From assembly GCF_019112525.1 (NCBI RefSeq), contig NZ_CP077800.1:558001-622000 (forward strand): a stretch of DNA of 64,000 nucleotides, written 5' to 3'. Source of the DNA: Modestobacter sp. L9-4. Its GTDB lineage: Bacteria > Actinomycetota > Actinomycetes > Mycobacteriales > Geodermatophilaceae. The notes below the pieces were generated by a model, which did not search any database, was not told the DNA's origin, and saw only the letters and a list, made by a program, of their open reading frames with translations. This document shows, one piece after another, positions 54,444 to 62,775 of the stretch. Position 1 is the first letter of the stretch, and every line of letters begins with the position of its first letter. A program made the position numbers and the translations under genes.

Positions 54444-56528
54444 ATGGGGACACCAGCCCGCGCCCGCCAGATCCGCATCGGCATCGACACCGGCGGGACG
54501 TTCACCGACGTCGTCGCCGTGGACGAGGAGACCGGCCGCACGGCCACGACCAAGACGCCCTCGACCCCGGCCGACCCGGCCGAGGGGTTCCTCACCGGGG
54601 TCCGCAAGGTGCTGGACCTGTTGGGGCTGGACGGCTCGAGCGTCACCGCGGTGAGCCACGGGACGACGGTCGCGACCAACCAGCTGCTGGAGGGCAAGCT
54701 CGACCGGATCGGCTTCATCACCACCGAGGGCTACGAGTCGGTGCTGGAGATCGCCCGCCAGTCGGTGCCCGACGGCTACGGCAACAGCTACTTCTGGGTC
54801 AAGCCGCCGCGGATCGTGCCGGCGGACCTGGTGCGCACGGTGCGCGGCCGGCTCGACGTCTCCGGCGCCGAGGTGCGCCCGTTCTCCCGCGAGGACGCCG
54901 TCGCCGCCGCCCGGTTCTTCCGCGACGCCGGCATCACGACCATCGGCGTCTGCTTCCTGCACTCCTACGCCGACGACGCCCACGAGCGCGCCATGCTCGA
55001 GGTCCTGCGCGAGGAGTGCCCGGACGCGGTCGTGTCCATCTCCAGCGAGGTGCTGCGCGAGTACCGCGAGTACGAGCGCTCGGTGACCACGCTGGTCGAC
55101 GCCGCGGTGAAGCCGCGGGTCGGCGCCTACGTGCGCAACATCCGGCACCGGCTCGACGAGCTCGCGCCGGGGGTGCCGTTCTACGTGATGAAGAGCAACG
55201 GGGGCGTGCTGTCGGCCGCCGAGGTGGTGCACCAGCCGATCACCACGATGCTGTCCGGGCCGGCCGCCGGGGCGCTGGGCGCGGCCCTGATCGCCGGGGT
55301 CGCCGGGTTCGACCGGGTGCTCACCTGCGACGGCGGGGGCACCTCCACCGACGTCACGGTGGTCGTCGACGGCCAGCCCACGCTCACCACCGAGGGCTCG
55401 GTCGGCGACTACCCCAGCAAGATCCCGATGATCGACGTCGTCACCGTCGGGGCCGGTGGCGGGTCGATCGCCTGGCTGTCGCCGGAGGGCACGCTCAAGG
55501 TCGGACCGAAGTCCGCGGGCGCCGACCCCGGCCCGATCTGCTACGCCAACGGGGGCGAGGAGCCCACCGTCACCGACGCCCACGTCGTCCTCGGCCGGAT
55601 CCCGCCACACCTGCTCGGCGGGGAGATCCCGCTGTCGGTCGACGCCGCCCGCACCGGGCTCGAGGCGCTCGGCACCACGCTCGGGCTCACGGTCGAGCAG
55701 GCCGCGACCGGCATCCTGGAGATCTCGGCGTGGAACCAGGCCAACGCGCTGCGGCAGGTCACCGTGGCCCGGGGCCTCGACGTCCGCGACTTCACGCTCA
55801 CCACGTTCGGCGGCTCGGGCTCGCTGCTGGCCTGCCGGCTGATGGACGTCCTGGGCCTGCCGCGCACGCTGGTCCCCCCGAACCCGGGCAACGTCAGCGC
55901 GTTCGGGCTGCTCACCGTCGACGTCCGCAACGACTACGTGCAGACGATGGTCTCCCGGCACACCGACCTGGACCTGGACCGGCTGCGGGCCGGCTACGTC
56001 GACCTCGAGGCCCAGGCGGCTGCGGCGCTCGAGGGCGAGGGCTTCGGCCCGGCCGCCCAGCGGATGCAGCGCAACGCCGACCTGCGCTACGTCGGTCAGG
56101 CGTTCGAGGTGCGGGTGCCGGTCCCCGACGGCGAGCTGGACGAGGAGGCGACGGAGCAGACGGCGCAGGCCTTCCACGCCGCGCACCGCCAGCTCTACGG
56201 CTACGACTTCTCCGACGACCCGCGCCAGGCGGTGGAGTGGGTGAACCTGCGGGTCACCGGCATCGGCCCGATCCGCCGCCCCGACGTCGTGGAGCTGCCC
56301 GCCGGGGACGGCGGTCCCGACCGCGCGGTCACCGGACGGCGCCGGGTCTTCTTCGACGACTGGGTCGACACCCCGACCTACGACCGGACGGCGCTGACCC
56401 CCGGCGACGTGGTCCCCGGCCCGGCGATCGTCGAGGAGTTCGGCTCGACCGTGCCGGTGCACCCCGGCTTCTCCGCCGCGGTCGACGCCCACGGCAACCT
56501 GCTGCTCACCAAGGAGGCCCAGCGATGA
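54444..56528 (+). CDS. hyuA: Hydantoinase/oxoprolinase subunit A (HyuA-like)
   Basis: ATP-dependent ring-cleaving amidase subunit of 694 residues. The actin/hexokinase-like fold is shown by RIGIDTGGTFTDVVA at the N-terminus, SHGTTVATNQLLEG, MLSGPAAGALGA, CDGGGTSTDVTVV and TFGGSGSLLACRL. Family members use ATP to open lactam or imide rings such as 5-oxoproline or N-methylhydantoin, working with HyuB. The substrate here is unknown; a pyrimidine-derived ring is suggested only by context. Its stop overlaps the hyuB ATG by 4 nt. Confidence 0.92.
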   Translation: MGTPARARQIRIGIDTGGTFTDVVAVDEETGRTATTKTPSTPADPAEGFLTGVRKVLDLLGLDGSSVTAVSHGTTVATNQLLEGKLDRIGFITTEGYESVLEIARQSVPDGYGNSYFWVKPPRIVPADLVRTVRGRLDVSGAEVRPFSREDAVAAARFFRDAGITTIGVCFLHSYADDAHERAMLEVLREECPDAVVSISSEVLREYREYERSVTTLVDAAVKPRVGAYVRNIRHRLDELAPGVPFYVMKSNGGVLSAAEVVHQPITTMLSGPAAGALGAALIAGVAGFDRVLTCDGGGTSTDVTVVVDGQPTLTTEGSVGDYPSKIPMIDVVTVGAGGGSIAWLSPEGTLKVGPKSAGADPGPICYANGGEEPTVTDAHVVLGRIPPHLLGGEIPLSVDAARTGLEALGTTLGLTVEQAATGILEISAWNQANALRQVTVARGLDVRDFTLTTFGGSGSLLACRLMDVLGLPRTLVPPNPGNVSAFGLLTVDVRNDYVQTMVSRHTDLDLDRLRAGYVDLEAQAAAALEGEGFGPAAQRMQRNADLRYVGQAFEVRVPVPDGELDEEATEQTAQAFHAAHRQLYGYDFSDDPRQAVEWVNLRVTGIGPIRRPDVVELPAGDGGPDRAVTGRRRVFFDDWVDTPTYDRTALTPGDVVPGPAIVEEFGSTVPVHPGFSAAVDAHGNLLLTKEAQR

Positions 56529-58384
56529 GCAAGCCCCAGGCCGACCCGGTGCTCGTCGAGATCGTCGCGGGCACGCTGGCGGCGATCGAGAAGGAGGTGG
56601 AGACGTCGATCGGGCGCACCTCCCGCTCGCCGATGATCCGGGACGCCCACGACTTCCGGGCCGGCATCCACGACCGGCAGATGCGCAAGCTCACCGGGCG
56701 CTCGTACTCCGCGCTCGTGCAACCGGTGGTGCGCGACTACCCGATCGCGACCATGGCCCCGGGCGACGTGTACTTCCACAACGACGTCTACCTCTCCGAG
56801 GGCGGGATCGGCCACCTGCCCGACCTCTGCGTCACGGTCCCGGTGTTCGCCGACGTCGACGGCGCGCCCACCGTCGTGGCGTTCGTGCAGGCCTTCGGGC
56901 ACCACGACGACATCGGCGGCGCGGTGCCGGGCTCCATGCCGTCGGCGGCGACCAGCGTGTTCGAGGAGGGGCTGATGGTCCCTCCGATCAAGCTGTGGGA
57001 CCGCGGAGTGCCCAACGAGAGCGCCCTGAAGATCATGACCCGCAACTCGCGGATGCCGGACTCGCTGGCCGCGGACCTGGACGCGGAGTGCTCGGCCTGC
57101 CTGGCCGGCGCCCGGCGGCTCGGCGAGCTGTTCGACCGCTACGGCGTCGAGGCGATCGAGGCCTGCTTCGAGGCCACCCTGACCAGCTCGACCGAGGTGT
57201 ACCGGCGGGAGGTGCTGTCCCAGATCCCCGACGGCACCTACGTGTGGGAGGACTACGCCGAGCACGACGGCGTCGACGAGCCGCAGCTGCACCGGCAGCG
57301 GATCACGCTGACCATGGACTCGACCGCCGACGTCCCGCTGGTCATCGACTTCACCGGCACCGGCCCGCAGGCCAAGGGCCCGATCAACCACTGCGGCGAC
57401 TACGCCGACGGCAACTTCCTCAAGAAGTGGCTGGCGCCGGTCCTGCGCAACCTCGCCGCGACGCCGGAGCGGATGGCGCAGCTCGACGTCAACGAGGGCG
57501 TCGTCCCGCTCATCGAGATGCGCTTCCCGGAGAAGGGCACGCTGCTCACGCCGGTCTTCCCCGCACCCACCAACGCGCGGACCTTCGTCATCCTGCGCCT
57601 GCTCGGGGTGCTCGCCGGCGTCCTGGCCAAGGCCACCGGCGGCCGGATGCCCGCCGACCAGGAGACCATCCGCTACACCGGGGTCTACGGCACCGACGCC
57701 GACGGCGAGCCCTACCTGATGCGCGAGGTGCTGGGCGGTGGGTCCGGCGGGCGCTACTACGCCGACGGGGAGGACACGATCCACGTCGTCCCGGACTCCC
57801 GGAACCTGCCGACGGAGTTCACCGAGTCCCGGTTCCCGCTGCGGATCGAGCGGCTCGCGCTGGCGCAGGACTCCGGCGGACCGGGCCGGTACCGCGGGGG
57901 CTGCGGCTACGAGAAGGACATCCGGGTGCTGCGCGACGCCCACTTCATGTCCATCGCCGACCGCTCGATCCTGTCCTGCTGGGGCGTCAAGGGCGGCAAG
58001 GCGGGCCGGCCGTTCTCCATCACCGTCGACCCCGGCGGGCCCGACGAGCACGAGGTCGACGCCCTCGCCGACGCCGAGCCGCTCAGGGCCGGCACCGTCG
58101 TCCGGGTGCGGACGACGGGCGGCGGCGGCTGGGGCGACCCGCTGGAGCGCCCGGTCGACGAGGTGCTCCAGGACATCGCCTGGCGCAAGGTGAGCGTCGA
58201 CGGCGCCCGCCGCGACTACGGCGTGGTGGTGCGCGAGGACGGCTCGGTCGACGCCGACGCCACCGACCGGCTGCGTGCCGAGGTCCGGGGAGCCCGACCC
58301 GACGTCGAGCCGTTCTTCGACCGCGGTCCCGGCTACGCGCTGCTGTCCGGTGGCGCCTCGGCCAACGAGTTCGACTTCCTCTGA
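56525..58384 (+). CDS. hyuB: Hydantoinase/oxoprolinase subunit B (HyuB-like)
   Basis: Partner subunit of HyuA, 619 residues. It begins DPVLVEIVAGTLAAIEKEVE, then PGDVYFHNDVYLSEGGIGHLPD, VQAFGHHDDIGG and GPSN-like region, with PTNARTFVILRLLGVLAG and GGSGGRYYADG in the C-terminal half, all typical of the HyuB/acetone-carboxylase beta-like fold. HyuA and HyuB form a complex that hydrolyses cyclic amides at the cost of ATP. The next gene follows 4 nt after its stop. Confidence 0.92.
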   Translation: MSKPQADPVLVEIVAGTLAAIEKEVETSIGRTSRSPMIRDAHDFRAGIHDRQMRKLTGRSYSALVQPVVRDYPIATMAPGDVYFHNDVYLSEGGIGHLPDLCVTVPVFADVDGAPTVVAFVQAFGHHDDIGGAVPGSMPSAATSVFEEGLMVPPIKLWDRGVPNESALKIMTRNSRMPDSLAADLDAECSACLAGARRLGELFDRYGVEAIEACFEATLTSSTEVYRREVLSQIPDGTYVWEDYAEHDGVDEPQLHRQRITLTMDSTADVPLVIDFTGTGPQAKGPINHCGDYADGNFLKKWLAPVLRNLAATPERMAQLDVNEGVVPLIEMRFPEKGTLLTPVFPAPTNARTFVILRLLGVLAGVLAKATGGRMPADQETIRYTGVYGTDADGEPYLMREVLGGGSGGRYYADGEDTIHVVPDSRNLPTEFTESRFPLRIERLALAQDSGGPGRYRGGCGYEKDIRVLRDAHFMSIADRSILSCWGVKGGKAGRPFSITVDPGGPDEHEVDALADAEPLRAGTVVRVRTTGGGGWGDPLERPVDEVLQDIAWRKVSVDGARRDYGVVVREDGSVDADATDRLRAEVRGARPDVEPFFDRGPGYALLSGGASANEFDFL

Positions 58385-58388
58385 GCCG

Positions 58389-59228
58389 ATGATCGTCGTC
58401 ACCGCCGCCGGGGGGCGCACGGGGCTGGCCGTGGTCGGGGCGCTGCGCACCCGCGGCTGCACCGTGCGCGCCCTGGTGTCGTCCCCGCGCGCCTCGGCGG
58501 CGCTGACGGCGCTCGGGGCGGAGGTCGTGCAGGCCGACCTGACGGACGTCGACCGGCTGCCGTCGTGGCTGGCGGGGGCGCAGGCGGTCCACCTGATCTG
58601 GCCGAACTTCGACCCGCAGGAGGAGTCGGGCTCCCTCGCGGTGCTCGCGGCCGCCCAACGGGCCGGCGTGGGCCGGGTCGTCCACCAGTCCGTGCTGCAC
58701 CCGCAGGTGCGGGCCATGCCGCACCACGCCGCCAAGGAGCGGGTCGAGGAGGCGGTGGTGGCCGGCGGCGTGCCCTGGCGGGTCCTGCGTCCCTGCGCCT
58801 ACGCCGACAACCTCGACGCGGGGCTGGCCGACGTCGCCGCGACCGGGCGGTTCCCGAGCCCGTGGGGGCTCACCCGCGGGCAGTCGCTGGTCGACCTGCG
58901 GGACGTGGCCGAGGTGGCGGCCGTGCTGCTCACCGAGGACGGCCTGGACGGCGGCACGTTCGAGGTGGCCGGCCCCGAGCCGCTCACCGCACCGGCGATC
59001 GCCGGGCTGCTCGCCCGGCGGCTGGACCGCGAGGTCACCGCGGTGGACGTCGTCCCCGACACACCTGTGCCCCCGGTCGCGGAGTACGCCGCGCACTGCC
59101 GCCGGCTGATGTTCGACTGGTACCGGGAGCACGGGTTCACCGGCACGCCCTGGGCGCTCGAGGCGCTGCTGGGCCGGCCGGCCCGCACCCTGGCCCAGCA
59201 CCTCGCGGACCTGCAGGTCAGCCGGTGA
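58389..59228 (+). CDS. NmrA-like NAD(P)-binding protein
   Basis: A 279-residue atypical SDR of the NmrA/HSCARG type. It has the Rossmann glycine loop VVTAAGGRTGLAVV at the N-terminus, then VQADLTDVD, VHQSVLHPQV and FEVAGPEPLTAPAIAG. The catalytic Tyr-x-x-x-Lys is not obvious, as in redox-sensing NmrA proteins, so it may be a sensor or an isomerase rather than a dehydrogenase. It is 4 nt after hyuB, in the same operon. Confidence 0.85.
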   Translation: MIVVTAAGGRTGLAVVGALRTRGCTVRALVSSPRASAALTALGAEVVQADLTDVDRLPSWLAGAQAVHLIWPNFDPQEESGSLAVLAAAQRAGVGRVVHQSVLHPQVRAMPHHAAKERVEEAVVAGGVPWRVLRPCAYADNLDAGLADVAATGRFPSPWGLTRGQSLVDLRDVAEVAAVLLTEDGLDGGTFEVAGPEPLTAPAIAGLLARRLDREVTAVDVVPDTPVPPVAEYAAHCRRLMFDWYREHGFTGTPWALEALLGRPARTLAQHLADLQVSR

Positions 59229-59272
59229 CCGCCTCCGCTGAGCGGGCGGGACCCGGGCGCCGCGTCGCTACC

Positions 59273-59797
59273 ATGACCGCCATGGCGCAGGCGGACGCGG
59301 ACGCGGTGGACCTGATCCTGCAGCAGTGGGAGCGGGAGCGCCCGGACCTGGACTGCTCGCCCATGGGCGTCATCGCCCGGGTCACCCAGGCCCAGCGCGA
59401 GGTCTTCCTCGCCCAGCGGGAGACCTTCGCCCGGCACGGTCTCGACGCGGCCGCCTTCGACGTCCTGGCGGCGCTGCGCCGCGCGGGCCGGCCCTACCAG
59501 CTGACCCCGACGGCGCTGATGCGCACGGCGCTGGTCACCTCCGGCGCGATCACCCAGCGGCTGGACCGGCTGGAGGAGAAGGGCCTGATCTCCCGCGAGC
59601 CCAGCGAGGACGACGGCCGCGCGGTGCTGGTCACGCTCACCGAGCTCGGCGGGCAGGCCCTGGACGCCGCGCTCCCCGACCACCTGGAGACCGAGCGCCG
59701 GCTGCTGTCCGGCCTGAGCACCGACGACCAGCAGCAGCTCGCCGGCCTGCTGCGGCGGCTGCTCATCACCCTGGGGCGCACGCCCGCCGCACCGTGA
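59273..59797 (+). CDS. MarR-family transcriptional regulator
   Basis: Winged-helix regulator of 174 residues. The recognition region reads QLTPTALMRTALVTSGAITQRLDRLEEKGLISREPSEDDGRAV (given by features: helix 3, then wing with DDGRAV at about residues 120-126), and the N-terminal and C-terminal helices form the dimer interface. It is the only regulator inside the catabolic island, so it is my candidate for binding the 16-bp operators. Substrate release of MarR repression would fit. ATG at 59273 or 59282 are both possible; neither has a Shine-Dalgarno. Confidence 0.92.
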   Translation: MTAMAQADADAVDLILQQWERERPDLDCSPMGVIARVTQAQREVFLAQRETFARHGLDAAAFDVLAALRRAGRPYQLTPTALMRTALVTSGAITQRLDRLEEKGLISREPSEDDGRAVLVTLTELGGQALDAALPDHLETERRLLSGLSTDDQQQLAGLLRRLLITLGRTPAAP

Positions 59798-59819
59798 ACC
59801 GACGGTCGCCCCGGCAGGT

Positions 59820-59835
59820 ACCTCAGCGCTAAGGT
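59820..59835. promoter_or_regulatory. Operator D of the island-wide 16-bp motif (amidase operon)
   Basis: ACCTCAGCGCTAAGGT is the most symmetrical of the four copies: 14 of 16 positions are palindromic. It lies 46 bp upstream of the amidase ATG and 23 bp after the MarR stop. It could serve autoregulation of MarR readthrough as well as control of the amidase operon. Confidence 0.62.
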
Positions 59836-59880
59836 GTCCTGGCGAGCCACTCCGGGCCCGGCACTGCCGACCGACCAGGG

Positions 59881-61314
59881 ATGCCGACGATGACCGCAGT
59901 CCACGACGACCTGTGCACCCGACCGGCGACCGAGCTGGCCGCCCTCCTCCGCGACCGGCAGGTGTCCGCGCGTGAGCTGCTGGACGCCCACCTGGAGCGG
60001 ATCGAGCAGCTCAACCCCGGGCTCAACGCGATCGTGACGCTGGACGCCGCCGGCGCCCGGGCGGCAGCCGACGCTGCGGACGCCGCCCTGGCCGCCGGCG
60101 AGGCCGTCGGCCCGCTGCACGGCCTGCCGGTGGCGCACAAGGACACCCACCTCACCGGCGGGATGCGCACGACGTTCGGCTCGCCGTTGCACGCCGACAC
60201 CGTGCCCGCCCACGACGAGCTCGTGGTCGCCCGGCTCAAGGCCGCCGGCGCGATCCGGGTCGGGAAGACCAACACCCCTGAGTTCGCGGCGGGCTCGCAC
60301 ACCTTCAACACCGTCTTCGGCGTGACCCACAACCCCTGGCGCCACGGCCTGTCCGCCGGCGGCTCCTCCGGTGGGGCGGCGGCCTCGCTGGCCGCGGGCC
60401 TGGTGCCCCTGGCCGAGGGCGGGGACATGGGCGGCTCGCTGCGCAACCCGGCGGCCTTCAACAACGTCGTCGGTCTGCGGCCCACGCCGGGACGGGTGCC
60501 CTCCCACCCCCAGCCGATCGGCTGGTCGCAGATGCAGGTGCAGGGCCCGCTCGGCCGCACCGTCGCCGACGTGGCGCTGCAGCTGTCCGTCCTGGCCGGC
60601 CCCGACCCGCGGGTGCCGATCGCGCTGACCGACGACGGCGCCCCCTTCGCGGCACCGCTGCCCGAGCGCCTGGACGGCCTGCGGATCGGCTGGGCGCCCG
60701 ACCTCGGCGGCCGCATCCCGGTCGACCCGGCCATCCTGGAGGTCCTGGGGGCCTCGGTCCGGGTGTTCGAGGACCTCGGCGCCCGGGTGGACGAGGCGTG
60801 CCCGGACCTCACCGACGCCCAGCAGGTGTTCGAGGTGCTGCGCAGCTGGCAGTTCGAGGCGACCTTCGGGGAGCGGGTGCGCCGCACGCCGGAGTCGTTC
60901 AAGGAGTCGATCCGCTGGAACGTCGAGGTCGGGGCGAAGCTGACCGGCGCCGACGTGGGCCGCGCCGAGCTCGCCCACACCAGGCTGTACGAGCGCGTCG
61001 TGGCCTGGTTCGACTCCTACGACGTGCTGCTCGCCCCCACCACGCAGGTGCTGCCGTTCCCGGTCGAGGTCGAGTACCCGACCGAGATCGCCGGTGAGCA
61101 CCAGGCGGACTACCTGGGGTGGATGCGGTCCTGCACGATCATCACCCCGACCGGCTGCCCGGCGCTGTCGGTGCCCGGCGGCTTCACCCCCGACGGCCTG
61201 CCCGTGGGCCTGCAGGTCATCGGCCCGCCGCGGGGTGACCGGCGGGTGCTGGAGGTCGGGCACGCGTTCGAGCAGGCCACCGGCTTCGGACGGCGCCGCC
61301 CCCCGCTGGGGTGA
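59881..61314 (+). CDS. Amidase-signature family hydrolase (candidate ureidomalonase)
   Basis: Amidase of 477 residues with a complete Ser-cisSer-Lys triad: Lys87 in VAHKDTH, Ser162 in GGSSGG, and nucleophile Ser186 in GGDMGGSLRNPAAF. The start MPTMTAVHDD offers ATG 59881 or ATG 59890. It hydrolyses a carbon-nitrogen amide bond in the cytoplasm. Ureidomalonase, the known next step after barbiturase, is the role suggested by context; the enzyme could equally act on another amide. It is coupled to the HAD gene by a 4-nt overlap. Confidence 0.9.
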   Translation: MPTMTAVHDDLCTRPATELAALLRDRQVSARELLDAHLERIEQLNPGLNAIVTLDAAGARAAADAADAALAAGEAVGPLHGLPVAHKDTHLTGGMRTTFGSPLHADTVPAHDELVVARLKAAGAIRVGKTNTPEFAAGSHTFNTVFGVTHNPWRHGLSAGGSSGGAAASLAAGLVPLAEGGDMGGSLRNPAAFNNVVGLRPTPGRVPSHPQPIGWSQMQVQGPLGRTVADVALQLSVLAGPDPRVPIALTDDGAPFAAPLPERLDGLRIGWAPDLGGRIPVDPAILEVLGASVRVFEDLGARVDEACPDLTDAQQVFEVLRSWQFEATFGERVRRTPESFKESIRWNVEVGAKLTGADVGRAELAHTRLYERVVAWFDSYDVLLAPTTQVLPFPVEVEYPTEIAGEHQADYLGWMRSCTIITPTGCPALSVPGGFTPDGLPVGLQVIGPPRGDRRVLEVGHAFEQATGFGRRRPPLG

Positions 61315-61988
61315 GCGCCGCCCCGCTGGTCACCCTCGACCTGTTCAGCGCGCTGATCGACTCGCGCACCGGTGGCTCGGCCGCCCTCGGGCGGCTCGCC
61401 GCCGACCGCGGCTGGCCCGTCTCCGGTGAGCAGCTCTACGACGACTGGGACGCCCGGAACAAGGCCTCCCAACGGGAGCTCGCCGACTGGGTCCCCTTCG
61501 CCGAGCACTGCCGGCGGGCGCTGGCCGGCACCTGCGCCGCACTCGGGCTGGACGGCGACCCCGACGCCGACACCGGGGAGCTGCTCGGCTCGCTCGGGGA
61601 CTGGCCGCTGTGGCCCGACGTCCCCGACGGGCTGGCCACGCTCGCCCGCTCGCACCGGGTGGGCGTGCTGTCCAACGTCGACGACGACCTGTTCGCCCGG
61701 ACCCGGGTGGCCGGCCTGGTCGCCGACGACGGCGTGCTGACGTCGCAGCGGCTGGGCGCCTACAAGCCCGACCCGCTGCTCTACCGGCGGGCGCAGGAGC
61801 GGGCCGGCGGCGAGCTGGTGCACGTGGCCACCTCCGCGCGGGACGTCCGCGGGGCGCTGGAGGCCGGCGTCCCGGTGGTCCGGCTGCGCCGGCCCGGGCA
61901 CCGGCTGGACCCCGCCGGCCCGGCACCCCGGCGGGAGGCCGACGACCTCGCCGGCGTGGCCGCGCTGCTCGGGACCCGGCCCCGCTGA
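61311..61988 (+). CDS. HAD-family hydrolase (haloacid dehalogenase type II-like)
   Basis: A 225-residue HAD protein. The nucleophile Asp is D10 in VTLDLFSALID, a DxFSALxD form close to the DxYGTL of L-2-haloacid dehalogenases, without the second Asp of phosphatases. Motif II is GVLSNVDDDLF, motif III Lys in LGAYKPDPLLY, and motif IV ATSARDVRGALEAGVPVV. It may act on a small organic acid. Its role in the island is unclear; being coupled to the amidase suggests a downstream catabolic step. Confidence 0.85.
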   Translation: MSAAPLVTLDLFSALIDSRTGGSAALGRLAADRGWPVSGEQLYDDWDARNKASQRELADWVPFAEHCRRALAGTCAALGLDGDPDADTGELLGSLGDWPLWPDVPDGLATLARSHRVGVLSNVDDDLFARTRVAGLVADDGVLTSQRLGAYKPDPLLYRRAQERAGGELVHVATSARDVRGALEAGVPVVRLRRPGHRLDPAGPAPRREADDLAGVAALLGTRPR

Positions 61989-61995
61989 CCGGTGG

Positions 61996-62775
61996 TCAGC
62001 GCGCGGTCCACCCGCCGTCGACCACGAGGACGGTCCCGGTGACCAGCCGGGAGGCCGGCGCGGACAGGTAGACCACCGCGCCGGCGACGTCGGCGGGCGT
62101 GCCCAGCACCCCCAGCGGGATCCGGGCGAGCACCTCGTCCCGCAGCCCCGGGCCGTCGAGCAGCGGTGCGGTGCCGGGCGTGCGCACGAACGTCGGCGCG
62201 ACCGTGTTGACGGTGATGCCGTGCTCGGCCCACTCCAGCGCCAGCACCTTGCCCAGCTGGTGGAGGCCGCCCTTGCTGGCGCAGTAGACCGCGGCGTCGG
62301 GCAGCCCGACCAGGCCGCCCTGCGAGCCGATCATCACGATCCGGCCGCCGCCGCGCGGGACCATGACCCGGGCGACCGCCTGGCTGACGAAGAAGGCGCC
62401 CCGCAGGTTCACCGCCATCATCTCGTCGAAGTCGTCCTCGGTGACGTCGAGCGCGCGGTGGGCGGTGCCGAGCCCGGCGTTGTTGACCAGCACGTCGATC
62501 CGGCCGTGCCGGGCGACGACCTCGGCCACGGCCGCACCGATCGAGGCGACGTCCCGCACGTCGAGCAGCACCGAGGTGACCGGCAGGCCGCGGTCGGCGG
62601 CCTCGGCCTCGATCGCGGCGACGTCCTCTCGCGTCCGCGCCGTCGCCACGACCTCTCCCCCGGCCTCCGCGAGGTGGAAGGCCAGTTCGCGGCCGATGCC
62701 GCGGGTGGCGCCGGTGACCAGCACGACCCGTCCGCCGAGGTCGAACCAGCTGCCCACCGGTGCCGGCGTGCTCAC
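61996..62775 (-). CDS. SDR-family oxidoreductase
   Basis: Classical SDR of 259 residues: cofactor loop TGATRGIGREL, VLVNNAG, Ser in MIGSQGG, Tyr-Lys in AVYCASKGG, and VLVVDGGWTAR at the C-terminus. It resembles gluconate or 3-oxoacyl-ACP reductases; the substrate is unknown. GTG at 62775 overlaps the ROK gene's stop by 4 nt, so it is expressed with that gene. It converges on the island and is probably not part of it. Confidence 0.88.
   Translation of the reverse strand: MSTPAPVGSWFDLGGRVVLVTGATRGIGRELAFHLAEAGGEVVATARTREDVAAIEAEAADRGLPVTSVLLDVRDVASIGAAVAEVVARHGRIDVLVNNAGLGTAHRALDVTEDDFDEMMAVNLRGAFFVSQAVARVMVPRGGGRIVMIGSQGGLVGLPDAAVYCASKGGLHQLGKVLALEWAEHGITVNTVAPTFVRTPGTAPLLDGPGLRDEVLARIPLGVLGTPADVAGAVVYLSAPASRLVTGTVLVVDGGWTAR

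Noticed and set aside
54440-58384. A 1314-codon frame suggesting a HyuA-HyuB fusion
   Set aside because: The first part is an Arg-rich out-of-frame reading of hyuA; only the part from 56525 is HyuB. The two genes overlap by 4 nt and are not fused.
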